Below are positions 27,390-36,233 of a stretch of DNA of 64,000 bases, piece after piece (positions within the stretch are counted from its first letter, which is position 1; each line of letters opens with the position of its first letter). Under the pieces are notes generated by a model, which had not been told where the DNA came from, ran no database searches, and was given only the letters and a program-made list of their open reading frames with translations. The stretch spans positions 1,488,001 through 1,552,000 of the forward strand of contig NZ_PVBS01000001.1 of NCBI RefSeq assembly GCF_002980575.1, written 5' to 3'. This DNA is from Sphingobacterium gobiense. GTDB lineage: Bacteria > Bacteroidota > Bacteroidia > Sphingobacteriales > Sphingobacteriaceae. The translations under genes and the position numbers were made by a program.

Positions 27390-27460
27390 ATTTAAAAATT
27401 TAAGTAAAATTATGTGTTATTGAGATTAACACAATTTACGGCTTTTTGTTGGTTTTTTTC

Positions 27461-27468
27461 TATTTTTG
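27461..27468 (+). promoter_or_regulatory. -7 element for the RluA-family gene
   Basis: TATTTTTG fits TAnnTTTG and ends 22 bp before ATG 27491. It makes the in-frame start at 27446, upstream of it, unlikely. No -33 element at normal spacing. Confidence 0.4.
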
Positions 27469-27490
27469 CAGCACAAAGTTTTTCATCCGC

Positions 27491-29176
27491 ATGGTTGCCA
27501 ACAGCCCTACCTTTTTTCATCATTTTCAATCGGATATTACCGCACTACCAAAGCCCCAAGTGTTCACTTTTCCTTTTTGTTATGAACCTGATGAACTCAG
27601 TAAAATAGCGGCTGAAGAATTACAGGCCTATCTCGAAAAGCAACAGGACTTTACGCACAACTTTGGCTTACAGAAAATGGAAGGTTCTGCCATTGGTAAA
27701 ATGTTTGGTGTGTTAGTAGTGGAAAATGAAGACGGTCAAATGGGCTATCTGGCTGCGTGTTCGGGAAAACTTGCGGGCACGAATCAACACACCTATTTTG
27801 TACCGCCTATTTTTGATATGTTGATAAAAGAGAGCTTTTTCTTACGAGAAGAAGAACAAATCAACGCACTAAATCGAAAAATTGAAACCTTGGAAGGCTC
27901 TCCCGATTTCCCGGCACTTCTCCAGCAGCTCAAAGAAACACAGCAACAGGCTGACGAAGAGTTAAGAACTTACCGTCTCCATATGAAAGAGGAAAAAACA
28001 AAGCGGAAAAAAATAAGAACGGAAAGCAAGGAGATACTGTCGGTCGCTGAATATCGATTGTTGGAAACCGATCTCATCAAACAAAGCTATCGTGACCAAC
28101 ATGAATACGCGGTCCTTAAAAGTAAATGGAAAGGACAACTCGAATCTATTGAAATATTAATTCAGGATAGGCAACAGGAAATAGAAAGTTTAAAAAGCAG
28201 TCGTAAATTAAAGTCTGCTGCGCTGCAACAGCGATTATTTGAGCAATATCAATTTTTGAATGCCCGAGAGGAAACGAAAAATGTGTTAGCCATTTTTGCC
28301 GAGAGCAAACAGCCTATTCCTCCGGCAGGTGCTGGCGAGTGCGCAGCCCCAAAATTGCTTCAATATGCATACCAGCATCAATTAAAACCTATCTGTATGG
28401 CGGAATTCTGGTGGGGAGTTTCACCATCTTCCGAAGTTCGGAAACACAAAAATTTCTATCCCGCATGTAAAAGTAAATGTGAGCCCATATTATCACACAT
28501 GCTAAAAGGTTTACAAGTGGCGCCCAATCCGATGCGCATAAATCCAGCATTCGGACGTACATTTGACATCATTCACGAAGACCACGATATTATCGTCATT
28601 AATAAACCGTCGGAGTTTCTCTCTGTTCCGGGCATCCATATTACCGATTCAGTCTACACCAGAATATTAGAACAATATCCGGAGGTTTCCGGTCCAGTCA
28701 TTATCCATAGGCTAGATATGTCTACATCCGGTATTCTGTTAGTAGCCAAACATAAAGACGCACATCAATTTATTCAACAACAATTCATACAACATACTAT
28801 CATAAAAAGGTATACTGCTATACTAGATGGGCTAGTGAACCTAAAAAACGGACTTATCAACTTACCCCTTCGGGTCGATTTAGATGATCGCCCGCGACAA
28901 GTAGTGTGTTACAAATTTGGCAAACCGGCACAAACGAAGTTCGAAGTACTTACTCATGACAGTGGGCTTACCCGTATCCATTTTTTTCCATTGACCGGCC
29001 GTACACATCAACTTCGTGTACACGCCGCCCATCACCTAGGACTCCATACTCCCATACTGGGTGATGATCTATACGGACAACGGGCAAACAGACTGCACCT
29101 CCATGCCGGTCATATCCAATTCGTTCATCCTAGAACCGGAAAGCTGACAACCTTTACAGCAGAAGATCCTTTCTAA
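27491..29176 (+). CDS. RluA-family pseudouridine synthase with long N-terminal coiled-coil extension
   Basis: About 561 aa. Residues 1-345 are an extension found in a Bacteroidota/proteobacterial subgroup, with a predicted coiled coil (Glu/Lys/Gln-rich, about residues 110-260) and a PPAGAGECAAPKLLQYAY block. The catalytic domain follows: IIHRLDMSTSGILLVAKH contains the catalytic aspartate in HRLD, and TGRTHQLRVHAAHHLG and GDDLYG are the family signatures. It isomerises specific uridines in rRNA or tRNA. ATG 27491 follows a -7 element; a start at 27446 is rejected. Confidence 0.9.
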   Translation: MVANSPTFFHHFQSDITALPKPQVFTFPFCYEPDELSKIAAEELQAYLEKQQDFTHNFGLQKMEGSAIGKMFGVLVVENEDGQMGYLAACSGKLAGTNQHTYFVPPIFDMLIKESFFLREEEQINALNRKIETLEGSPDFPALLQQLKETQQQADEELRTYRLHMKEEKTKRKKIRTESKEILSVAEYRLLETDLIKQSYRDQHEYAVLKSKWKGQLESIEILIQDRQQEIESLKSSRKLKSAALQQRLFEQYQFLNAREETKNVLAIFAESKQPIPPAGAGECAAPKLLQYAYQHQLKPICMAEFWWGVSPSSEVRKHKNFYPACKSKCEPILSHMLKGLQVAPNPMRINPAFGRTFDIIHEDHDIIVINKPSEFLSVPGIHITDSVYTRILEQYPEVSGPVIIHRLDMSTSGILLVAKHKDAHQFIQQQFIQHTIIKRYTAILDGLVNLKNGLINLPLRVDLDDRPRQVVCYKFGKPAQTKFEVLTHDSGLTRIHFFPLTGRTHQLRVHAAHHLGLHTPILGDDLYGQRANRLHLHAGHIQFVHPRTGKLTTFTAEDPF

Positions 29177-29261
29177 GGACCAACTATTCCCTAGTTTATC
29201 AAGAAAAAGTCACATTCTTCCCACGTCACGCTTCATCCTTCAAAATCATTTAAAGTATTAC

Positions 29262-29269
29262 TACTTTTG
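29262..29269 (+). promoter_or_regulatory. -7 element for the DUF5686 gene
   Basis: TACTTTTG fits TAnnTTTG, 68 bp before ATG 29338. No clear -33 element. Between it and the start lies a short inverted repeat, CTGACTT (29287-29293) and AAGTCAG (29305-29311). Confidence 0.35.
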
Positions 29270-29337
29270 TTCGACTTCCTTAAAAACTGACTTACAAAGT
29301 TCAAAAGTCAGCCGCAAGGTTTATAAAGAGATATACT

Positions 29338-31941
29338 ATGTCAGGTTATCGCGTAACGTCAATTACCAACAGGCTGTTAGCCTATAGATTAAAGCTCGGA
29401 ATGCTTATGGCATTCATTTTTGTTTCCGTTTTATCTTTCGGACAAACCCTTCATTTAAAAGGAAATGTAATGGATGTAACCAATAAAGAACCAATTGGTT
29501 ATGCCACCGTCGCAGCGGTAGGATCCACAACCGCAGCGTCGACCGACGATAATGGGAATTTCATATTAAAAGTCGAACCAAATTTTTCCAAAATCCGCAT
29601 TTCCTTCGTGGGCTACGAACCCCAAGATGTAAGCATTAATGGCGAAACGTACCAAGAATTAACAGTTTACCTGGTTCCGGAGGAACACACGATTGAGACT
29701 GTAAATATTACAGCTCCGAAACGAGCCAAATATTCAAACAAGAACAATCCAGCTGTCGAACTGATCCGAAAAGTTATCGCCCATAAAGATGAAAATCGAA
29801 TTGCTTCCTACGAATATGCTGAATATCGCCAATATGAGAAAGTCTCCTTAGGCCTGAGCAACTTATCTGAAAAATTCAAAAACAGAAAAATATTTAAAAA
29901 TTATCAATTTCTGTTTGAAAAAGAAGATGTAGAAGCCGGAAGCAGCACAAGAGGCTACACGCTCCCTGCCTATATAGAAGAAAGGTTGTCGCAGGTATAT
30001 ACACGTAAAAAACCAAATACGACGAAGCAGTTAATTTTAGCAGAACAACGCGCACAATTCGACCCTAAATTTGTGGACAATGACGGTTTGAGCGCATACT
30101 TCAATAAACTCTACCAAGATATTGACATCTATGAGAGCAATATCGAATTGGTAACAAATCAATTTTTAAGTCCGATTGCTGGATCATCACCGACGTTTTA
30201 TAGATTTTACATCACCGACACCGTTAAAACAGAAACCCCTTATTTGGTAGAATTAAGTTTCTTTCCGCGGAATAGAGCCGATCTTCTCTTTCAGGGGAAA
30301 TTATATATTACGCTAGATGGGAAATATGCGGTTAAGCGTGCTGATCTCAGTGTATCCGACGACATCAACCTCAACTTTGTCCGTGATCTGGATGTCAAAC
30401 TCGACTTTGAACAGGACAGCAATAACCGTTATTATCTAAAGACAAGTTCTTTAGGATTAGATTTCTCCCTAACTAATAAAGGTACAGGTATCAAAGGTAA
30501 CCGTACGGTAAATTTCAATGACTTCCGAACCGGTGTCGCTCAGCCCGATAGCGTTTATGCAGGTCCATCGGTCGTAAAAGTTGTTCAAGAAAAAGACACA
30601 ACATTAAATGAGACATATTGGGCAACCCATCGTCCGATTGCGTTGAAGCCCACTGAACAAAACATATATCGCAATATCGACACTTTACAGCTTATTCCCT
30701 CCTTTCAACGCTTTATGGACATCAGTGCCTTAGTGCTCTCTGGCTATAAACAGGCGGGTCCCGTTGAGATTGGCCCTGTCAATACGTTTTATAGCTTTAA
30801 TCCGGTAGAAGGTTTTAGGTTGCGCCTGGGTGGACGCACGACGGATAGACTAAGTAAACGATTTTATGCCGAGGCTTATACTGCCTATGGATTAAAAGAC
30901 GAAAAATGGAAATATTTCTTGAGCGGAACATACGCCCTCAACAACAAATCGGTATACACATTTCCTCAACATTACCTCCGGGCGTCCATTATGCGAGATA
31001 CGAAAATCCCGGGACAAAATCTGGAATTTGTCCAAGAGGACAATTTTTTGTTATCATTTAAACGAGGTGAGAACGAGCGTTATCTTTACAACGATATCTA
31101 CCGTCTGGAATATAAGCGCGAGTTTGAAAACAATTTCTCCTACCTCATCGGTTTATCGAAATGGAGACAACAACCAGCTGGCATATTGTCGTACCAAATG
31201 TTGGACGACCACGGAAATAACAGATTGTTCGACGAACTCAACACCACCGAACTTTCCGTCAGTTTGCGCTACGCACCTCATGAAGAGTTTTATCAAGGGA
31301 AATTGTACCGCACGCCTATATATAATAAATACCCCATCTTTTACCTTAATTATGTCGCCGGCCTTAAAGATGTTTTAGGAGGAGAATACGATTATCATAA
31401 TTTCACTTTAGGAGCAGATAAGCGCTTTTATTTTTCACAACTCGGCTATGCTGATGTGAATATAGAAGGAAATTATATTCTTGGCGATCATATTCCTTTT
31501 CCATTTTTGAATATCCATCGGGCGAACCAAACATATGCTTATCAGCTTCGGTCTTATAATCTTATGAATTTCCTGGAATTTGTAAGTGACCGTTCTATCT
31601 CCGCAAACGTACAATATTATATGAACGGGTTTCTGTTGAATAAAGTACCCTTGATAAAAAAATTAAAATGGCGTGAGGTGTTCAGTATCAAGACGATTTA
31701 TGGCGATTTACGTAATGAAAACAACCCTGCTTATACGAGCAATGTACTTCAGTTTCAAAAGAATGAAGATAATGAAGCAATTACATATGGATTTAAGAGC
31801 AGACCTTATGTAGAAGCTAGTGTGGGCTTAACCAACATCTTTAAATTTATTCGGGTAGATTACGTCAAGCGGCTTAATTATCTTGACCAACCCGACGTAC
31901 CGAAACACGGTATCCGAGTCAGGGTGAAGTTTGATTTTTAA
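29338..31941 (+). CDS. DUF5686 outer-membrane protein with carboxypeptidase-regulatory-like domain
   Basis: 867 aa. A signal peptide (hydrophobic MLMAFIFVSVLSFG, cleavage near residue 36) precedes a CarboxypepD_reg-like beta-sandwich (about 38-120: GNVMDVTNKEPIGYATV, DDNGNFILKV, ISFVGYEP). The DUF5686 region then runs to a beta-strand-rich C-terminus ending in Phe (VRVKFDF), as in outer-membrane barrels. The pattern resembles TonB-dependent-receptor N-termini but no plug domain is present. Its role is unknown; the family is widespread in Bacteroidota. The Crp-type regulator follows 53 bp later. Confidence 0.87.
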   Translation: MSGYRVTSITNRLLAYRLKLGMLMAFIFVSVLSFGQTLHLKGNVMDVTNKEPIGYATVAAVGSTTAASTDDNGNFILKVEPNFSKIRISFVGYEPQDVSINGETYQELTVYLVPEEHTIETVNITAPKRAKYSNKNNPAVELIRKVIAHKDENRIASYEYAEYRQYEKVSLGLSNLSEKFKNRKIFKNYQFLFEKEDVEAGSSTRGYTLPAYIEERLSQVYTRKKPNTTKQLILAEQRAQFDPKFVDNDGLSAYFNKLYQDIDIYESNIELVTNQFLSPIAGSSPTFYRFYITDTVKTETPYLVELSFFPRNRADLLFQGKLYITLDGKYAVKRADLSVSDDINLNFVRDLDVKLDFEQDSNNRYYLKTSSLGLDFSLTNKGTGIKGNRTVNFNDFRTGVAQPDSVYAGPSVVKVVQEKDTTLNETYWATHRPIALKPTEQNIYRNIDTLQLIPSFQRFMDISALVLSGYKQAGPVEIGPVNTFYSFNPVEGFRLRLGGRTTDRLSKRFYAEAYTAYGLKDEKWKYFLSGTYALNNKSVYTFPQHYLRASIMRDTKIPGQNLEFVQEDNFLLSFKRGENERYLYNDIYRLEYKREFENNFSYLIGLSKWRQQPAGILSYQMLDDHGNNRLFDELNTTELSVSLRYAPHEEFYQGKLYRTPIYNKYPIFYLNYVAGLKDVLGGEYDYHNFTLGADKRFYFSQLGYADVNIEGNYILGDHIPFPFLNIHRANQTYAYQLRSYNLMNFLEFVSDRSISANVQYYMNGFLLNKVPLIKKLKWREVFSIKTIYGDLRNENNPAYTSNVLQFQKNEDNEAITYGFKSRPYVEASVGLTNIFKFIRVDYVKRLNYLDQPDVPKHGIRVRVKFDF

Positions 31942-31993
31942 ATGGTATGCGTTTTGTTTTAAAAAAATTCTATTTTTAAAACAAAAACCTGCT

Positions 31994-32572
31994 ATGTACC
32001 CAGACAAACTTCGCCTAGTTTACCAATATCCGACCATGTCCTATGCTGATATTGATCGGATTATAGAACGGCATGAAAAAGTCTCCTTTAAAAAAGGTGA
32101 TCTGCTATTGCGTGAGGGGCAAATTAGTGATTGCTACTTTATATTAGAGGAAGGTATTGCCCGCTCTTTCGTTCATGATTACGAAGGTAACGATATCAGT
32201 ACTAATTTCTTTTGCCCCGGTGAAGTTGTTATTGAAGTCGCTTCTATATTTCACCATATCCCTACACAAGAAAATATTGTATGCATAACGGATTGTACAT
32301 TGTGGAAAATAAAACTCGAACAATTCCAAGATTTGTTCGAGACTATTCCTGCGCTGGCGGAGTGGGGACGTGCCTGGATGGCTTATCAACTACTTATTAC
32401 AAAAAAAAGAGCCATAGACATCATCAGCCTATCGGCGATAGACCGTTATAAACAACTCCTAGACGAGAAACCACTTATCTTTCAGCAAGCACCATTAAAA
32501 CACATCGCGACTTTTTTGGGTATTACCGACACCTCCCTCAGTCGTATCCGAAAAGAACTGGTAAGTAAATAG
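31994..32572 (+). CDS. Crp/Fnr family transcriptional regulator
   Basis: About 192 aa. An N-terminal cyclic-nucleotide-binding-type beta-roll (VSFKKGDLLLREGQISDCYFILEEGIARSF) is followed by a C-terminal helix-turn-helix (PLKHIATFLGITDTSLSRIRKEL). The cAMP-contact arginine and glutamate of Crp are not evident, as in most Bacteroidota members, so the ligand is unknown. ATG 31994 is preferred; an earlier in-frame start at 31931 would overlap the preceding gene and add 21 unusual residues. Targets cannot be read. Confidence 0.9.
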   Translation: MYPDKLRLVYQYPTMSYADIDRIIERHEKVSFKKGDLLLREGQISDCYFILEEGIARSFVHDYEGNDISTNFFCPGEVVIEVASIFHHIPTQENIVCITDCTLWKIKLEQFQDLFETIPALAEWGRAWMAYQLLITKKRAIDIISLSAIDRYKQLLDEKPLIFQQAPLKHIATFLGITDTSLSRIRKELVSK

Positions 32573-32622
32573 CCCCTTTTAAAAACTTGCCCTACGAAAA
32601 GTAACTTCAACATCTAGTGCTT

Positions 32623-32630
32623 TATTTTTG
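32623..32630 (+). promoter_or_regulatory. -7 element before the frameshifted VOC gene
   Basis: TATTTTTG fits TAnnTTTG, 30 bp before ATG 32661. No -33 element at normal spacing. Confidence 0.3.
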
Positions 32631-32660
32631 AATAGTTGAAGAGACCAAAATCCCGTTATT

Positions 32661-33030
32661 ATGGAAATTAGATTCAAAGGTGGTGTGAATATTGCGATGA
32701 AGATTCCACCAGAGAAATACGATGAAACAGTAGCATTTTACAGAGATATCCTCCTACTTGATGGAAGAAGTGTCTGCAGCCGATCCCACGGTGTTAGTTA
32801 CACACCGATTGGAGTTTGGACAAAACATTTTGTGGTTAGACTGTGTAAAGGGAGTAACGGGCTCGAAAATATGGCTAGAAATATGTACAGATGACGTCCA
32901 AAGTGCCGCGAATTATTTGCGTGTAAATGATGTTACTATATGTGATGAAGCAGAGGAAATTGATCCACCCATGCATCGGATAGAAGATCCTGCAGGCAAT
33001 ATATTTCTGTTAAAAAAACAAATGAATTAA
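32661..33030 (+). pseudogene. VOC (glyoxalase-like) protein, frameshifted
   Basis: Two reading frames together make one VOC-family protein of about 122 aa. The first (from ATG 32661) gives VNIAMKIPPEKYDETVAFYRDIL, the usual N-terminal half ending in FYRD; it then degrades into unrelated sequence to a stop at 32894. The frame one base later resumes near 32755 with EEVSAADPTVLVTHRLEFGQ and continues to IEDPAGNIFLLKK, the conserved C-terminal half. One extra base near 32745-32760 explains this. No homopolymer run lies at the junction, so a true mutation is at least as likely as a sequencing error. Confidence 0.75.
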
Positions 33031-33033
33031 GAA

Positions 33034-33633
33034 ATGGCACAATTACAGCACAAGTCGACTCCCGATTGGAAACGCTACCATGCTCAATGGGAAGATGCGA
33101 TAGAAAAAGTCCAACAAGTTTTACAAGAGCTACCTCTTAACCGAGAAATTAAGTGGGGTAGCGACGTGTATACCTACCAAGGTAAAAACGTCGTGTCATA
33201 TGGAGGATTTAAAAATCATTTTGCGATATGGTTTTATAATGGTGTATTTCTGGAAGATAAAGACAACATGCTGATCACCGCGTCGGAAGGTAAAACGAAG
33301 TCTTTGAGACAATGGCGGTTTCAATCAGCAGACGAAATCGATCCTGTTAAAATAAAAAGTTATTTCCAGGAAGCCATCCAAATCGTAATCGACGGCAAAG
33401 AAATAAAACCCGAAAAGAGCATACCGCGTCAACCATCCGGTTTACTGGAAGAAATCTTAACAAAGGACACCTCCCTTCAACGTGCTTTCGATAAATTGTC
33501 TCCCGGTAAACAAAAAGAGTATATGGAATATATAGATAGTGCCAAACAGGAAAAAACCAAGACAGCACGTATTGAAAAGATAACACCGCTCATCAAGGAA
33601 GGGAAGGGGTTGCATGATAAGTATAAACGGTAG
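33034..33633 (+). CDS. DUF1801 / YdeI-OmpD-associated family protein
   Basis: 199 aa in two parts. Residues about 10-115 are a DUF1801 domain (EIKWGSDVYTYQGKNVVSYGGFKNHFAIWFYNG). Residues about 140-199 match the YdeI/OmpD-associated C-terminal segment (FDKLSPGKQKEYMEYIDSAK, then TARIEKI), a motif with conserved Lys and Tyr residues. The biochemical function is unknown. It begins 4 bp after the VOC remnant and probably shared its transcript. A strong terminator follows. Confidence 0.88.
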   Translation: MAQLQHKSTPDWKRYHAQWEDAIEKVQQVLQELPLNREIKWGSDVYTYQGKNVVSYGGFKNHFAIWFYNGVFLEDKDNMLITASEGKTKSLRQWRFQSADEIDPVKIKSYFQEAIQIVIDGKEIKPEKSIPRQPSGLLEEILTKDTSLQRAFDKLSPGKQKEYMEYIDSAKQEKTKTARIEKITPLIKEGKGLHDKYKR

Positions 33634-33648
33634 GAATTAAAAAAAGTA

Positions 33649-33674
33649 AGGGCCGAACGATAGCGTTCGGCCCT
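33649..33674 (+). terminator. Terminator hairpin after the DUF1801 gene
   Basis: AGGGCCGAACG (33649-33659) and CGTTCGGCCCT (33664-33674) form a perfect 11-bp stem with an ATAG loop. An A run precedes it but no T run follows. A second small hairpin, GCCCT/AGGGC, lies at 33696-33710. The rest of the gap to 33920 shows nothing further. Confidence 0.6.
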
Positions 33675-33920
33675 ACATCTACCTATGAAAAACATGCCCT
33701 TTGGGAGGGCTTATACAAAAGTATATTTTAAATTAAGAACCCACTAGTATTTTAAAGAGTTTATCGGTAAATGTCGAAGTAAGACTACAAGATGTGCTAC
33801 AATATGAAGAACCACCGCTTCGCTTAACGTCCATATATTTATAAACACATTAAATCTTATTCACATTTCATCCATTTTTCACAAAATTTTATTTAATTCG
33901 TAGACTTCAAAAGATATACG

Positions 33921-34574
33921 ATGAGCTTATATAAGTTAGAAGAATATATAGAGACCGGGAACCACCATGACTTGGAGATATTATTGAGAGCACAACCGGA
34001 ATTATTGAGAGAGCGAACAAGCCATGATATATCTCCCTTATTGCTCGCCTGCTATTATCATAAAGACCAAGTAATCAAAACGATACTAACTCAATTAACC
34101 GCTATTACGATTCACGAATCTTGTGCTATTGGTTTAGTCGAACAGATAGAGGCTATGCTTAGTCAGAAACCGGAAGTTATCGACGAGATCTCTACACATG
34201 GGTTTACGCCATTAGGCATTGCGACACATTTTGGACAAGAAAAAGTTGTTCAAACACTCTTGGCAAAAGGCGCAGATCCTAATATATGCTCGCAAAACGG
34301 ATACAATGTGCATCCTTTACATACTGCGCTAACAGGTGGATACGACCAAATCAGTAAAATGTTAATTGAGGCCGGTGCTAATGTAAATGTAGCTCAACAT
34401 GCCCGTATCACCCCCTTACATATTGCTGCTCAACAAGGCAACATTGATATGATCATCATCCTATTGGAAAACGGATCAGATGTTTCTGTGAAAACGGAAA
34501 TGGGTATGACTGCTTCTGAACTGGCCCTTGAAAAAGGGCATAAGGAGCTCGCCGAAATTTTGCGAGTAGGTTAA
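33921..34574 (+). CDS. Ankyrin-repeat protein
   Basis: 217 aa with about five ankyrin repeats. The clearest are GFTPLGIATHFGQEKVVQTLLAKGADPN, split as GFTPLGIATHFG and VVQTLLAKGADP, then YDQISKMLIEAGANVN and ITPLHIAAQQGNIDMIIILLENG, with weaker repeats before them. Ankyrin repeats bind other proteins. No signal peptide or membrane segment, so it is likely cytoplasmic. No partner is apparent from the neighbours. Confidence 0.92.
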   Translation: MSLYKLEEYIETGNHHDLEILLRAQPELLRERTSHDISPLLLACYYHKDQVIKTILTQLTAITIHESCAIGLVEQIEAMLSQKPEVIDEISTHGFTPLGIATHFGQEKVVQTLLAKGADPNICSQNGYNVHPLHTALTGGYDQISKMLIEAGANVNVAQHARITPLHIAAQQGNIDMIIILLENGSDVSVKTEMGMTASELALEKGHKELAEILRVG

Positions 34575-34660
34575 TTTGCAATTCGTCTGTGCCCATATAG
34601 AAAATCGGGACCGGCGTTGTAGTTACATAGGTTAAAAAGTCTAAAAAATATAGGTATTAT

Positions 34661-34696
34661 TTTTGGGTGTTTTTTCTTTTTATTACCTTTAAGGTA
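34661..34696 (+). promoter_or_regulatory. Candidate promoter overlapping a 13-bp palindrome
   Basis: TTTTG (34661-34665), an 18-bp spacer and TACCTTTA (34684-34691) resemble a Bacteroidota promoter with the last base altered. The -7 element is part of TACCTTTAAGGTA (34684-34696), a perfect dyad around the central T, which would be well placed as a repressor site. ATG 34711 follows. Confidence 0.4.
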
Positions 34697-34710
34697 GATT
34701 ATAAACTCCA

Positions 34711-35097
34711 ATGGTTATGCACACTAAAACAGAATACCTAATTTGGGATAAAATTGTCAACAGTGCTAAGAGAAGAATAGACTTAAGTAGTTACGGTGAA
34801 AAAGCAACCCAGATAAGCCCAGAAATTTTGGACAAGTTAATATTACATATCATCGCCGCTTTTGCATCAGGAGAAGAACATAGCACCATTTCTACCAATC
34901 TACACAATGAATTGCACCATATCGGAATGGATGTCAATGAAGATGTAATCGACAAAATAGTTTCGGACAAACATATCGTATTCAGTGCCGAGATATATGC
35001 GGCCTATCTCACCTTTTCCATGTTGGAAGATGGTCACACAGAACAGGAGGTATTAGGCTATGTTATCGATCTTCTGGACACCCCAAAAGTACACTAA
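34711..35097 (+). CDS. Hypothetical protein, 128 aa
   Basis: A soluble, mostly helical, acidic protein that I do not recognise. Visible features: a central IIAAFASGEEHSTIS segment, several His and Asn residues (NLHNELHHIGM), and a helical C-terminus (AAYLTFSMLEDGHTEQEVLGYVIDLLD is one long helix by pattern). No cysteines, no signal peptide. Codon usage looks like its neighbours. ATG 34711 or ATG 34717 may start it. It converges with ribD with a 6-bp gap. Confidence 0.6.
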   Translation: MVMHTKTEYLIWDKIVNSAKRRIDLSSYGEKATQISPEILDKLILHIIAAFASGEEHSTISTNLHNELHHIGMDVNEDVIDKIVSDKHIVFSAEIYAAYLTFSMLEDGHTEQEVLGYVIDLLDTPKVH

Positions 35098-35103
35098 AAC
35101 AAT

Positions 35104-36156
35104 CTACCTATTAAAATAAAACCTCAAATCGTCACCTCCGACTTTTTGTCTGGTGCTTACTATTGCATTTATTAGAGGAGCAGGTCTACCCTGTTTCCAG
35201 CTACTCTGGGAAACGAAAACACGTGCTTCATCCCATATTCCTGCGTCAATGAACGATTGTATTGTCTTTGCTCCTCCTTCGATAATCAAGGATTGCACGT
35301 CCATCAGGTATAGCTGATAAAGTATCTGCTGAGGAAGATACCGGTCGAAATGCTCTAATGCGATCAGCTTTTTACTTTTTTGCCAGTCCGTGTGATACGC
35401 ATTGAAGACGATGGTCTCCGCCTCGTCGTTAAAAATTGTAGCGTGTGCTGGTACTTTTAGATCTTTGTCAATCAATATTCGTTTTGCATTTTTCCCGCTC
35501 CATAAACGTGTAGTCAATCCAGGATTATCAATAAGAACTGTGGATGTACCTACCAATATGGCATCCTCCTCCCCTCTCCACTTATGTACAAGTTGCTTGC
35601 TCGCTTTATTACTTATCCATTGCTGCGTAGCGTTCTCGGGTGAGAAAAAACCATCATGGGTTTGCGCCCATTTTAGAATAACGTAGGGGCGTTGCTGACG
35701 AATACGTGTAAAGAAGCGTCTGTTAACGAATACACAAGCATCCTCTAACACACCTACTGTCGTATTAATACTGGCTTCTTGTAGCTTTTTTACACCCTGT
35801 CCGTTGACTTTTGCGAAAGGATCAAGGCAGCCGATTACCACGCGCTGGAAATGCAATTCGACTAACATATCAGCACAGGGTGGTGTTTTCCCAAAATGGG
35901 AACAAGGTTCTAGACTGACATACATCGTCGATGTTCGAAATCGAACTTTAGCTTCTTCCTCGCCCAGCTTTCTATAGGCGTCCTGTATTGCATTTACCTC
36001 TGCGTGAGGTCCGCCAAATGGCGATGTGTAACCTTCGCCGATGATAAGATCATCGTGCAAAATGACCGCGCCCACCATCGGATTTGGGCTCACAGTACCT
36101 GCACCTAAAGTAGCTAAATCCAAGCAACGTTGCATGTATCTCTCGTCTTGTATCAT
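35104..36156 (-). CDS. ribD: Bifunctional riboflavin biosynthesis deaminase/reductase
   Basis: 350 aa. The N-terminal deaminase domain has the zinc motif HAEVNAI and PCSHFGKTPPC (His/Glu and two Cys), and the C-terminal reductase domain contains KWAQTHDGFF, LVGTSTVLIDNPGLTTR and IIEGGAKT. It catalyses the second and third steps from GTP toward riboflavin in the cytoplasm. No other rib genes are adjacent. ATG 36156 matches the family N-terminus (DERYMQRCLDLA). A TAAGTTTG element ends only 4 bases before it, so the mRNA may be leaderless. Confidence 0.95.
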   Translation of the reverse strand: MIQDERYMQRCLDLATLGAGTVSPNPMVGAVILHDDLIIGEGYTSPFGGPHAEVNAIQDAYRKLGEEEAKVRFRTSTMYVSLEPCSHFGKTPPCADMLVELHFQRVVIGCLDPFAKVNGQGVKKLQEASINTTVGVLEDACVFVNRRFFTRIRQQRPYVILKWAQTHDGFFSPENATQQWISNKASKQLVHKWRGEEDAILVGTSTVLIDNPGLTTRLWSGKNAKRILIDKDLKVPAHATIFNDEAETIVFNAYHTDWQKSKKLIALEHFDRYLPQQILYQLYLMDVQSLIIEGGAKTIQSFIDAGIWDEARVFVSQSSWKQGRPAPLINAIVSTRQKVGGDDLRFYFNR

Positions 36157-36160
36157 AGTA

Positions 36161-36191
36161 CAAACTTAGTATTTACCAAAGAATATCAAAA
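36161..36191 (-). promoter_or_regulatory. Promoter abutting the ribD start codon
   Basis: On the minus strand TTTTG (36187-36191), an 18-bp spacer and TAAGTTTG (36161-36168) give a near-consensus promoter. TACT and then ATG follow directly, leaving room for little or no leader. Confidence 0.6.
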
Positions 36192-36207
36192 GTGTAATCA
36201 GCTTTTG

Positions 36208-36215
36208 TAAGTTTG
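36208..36215 (+). promoter_or_regulatory. -7 element for prmC
   Basis: TAAGTTTG on the plus strand ends 18 bp before ATG 36234 and covers the alternative TTG start at 36213, which is thereby disfavoured. It is divergent from the ribD promoter, about 40 bp apart. Confidence 0.45.
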
Positions 36216-36233
36216 TGGTTTGAATTTAATAAG

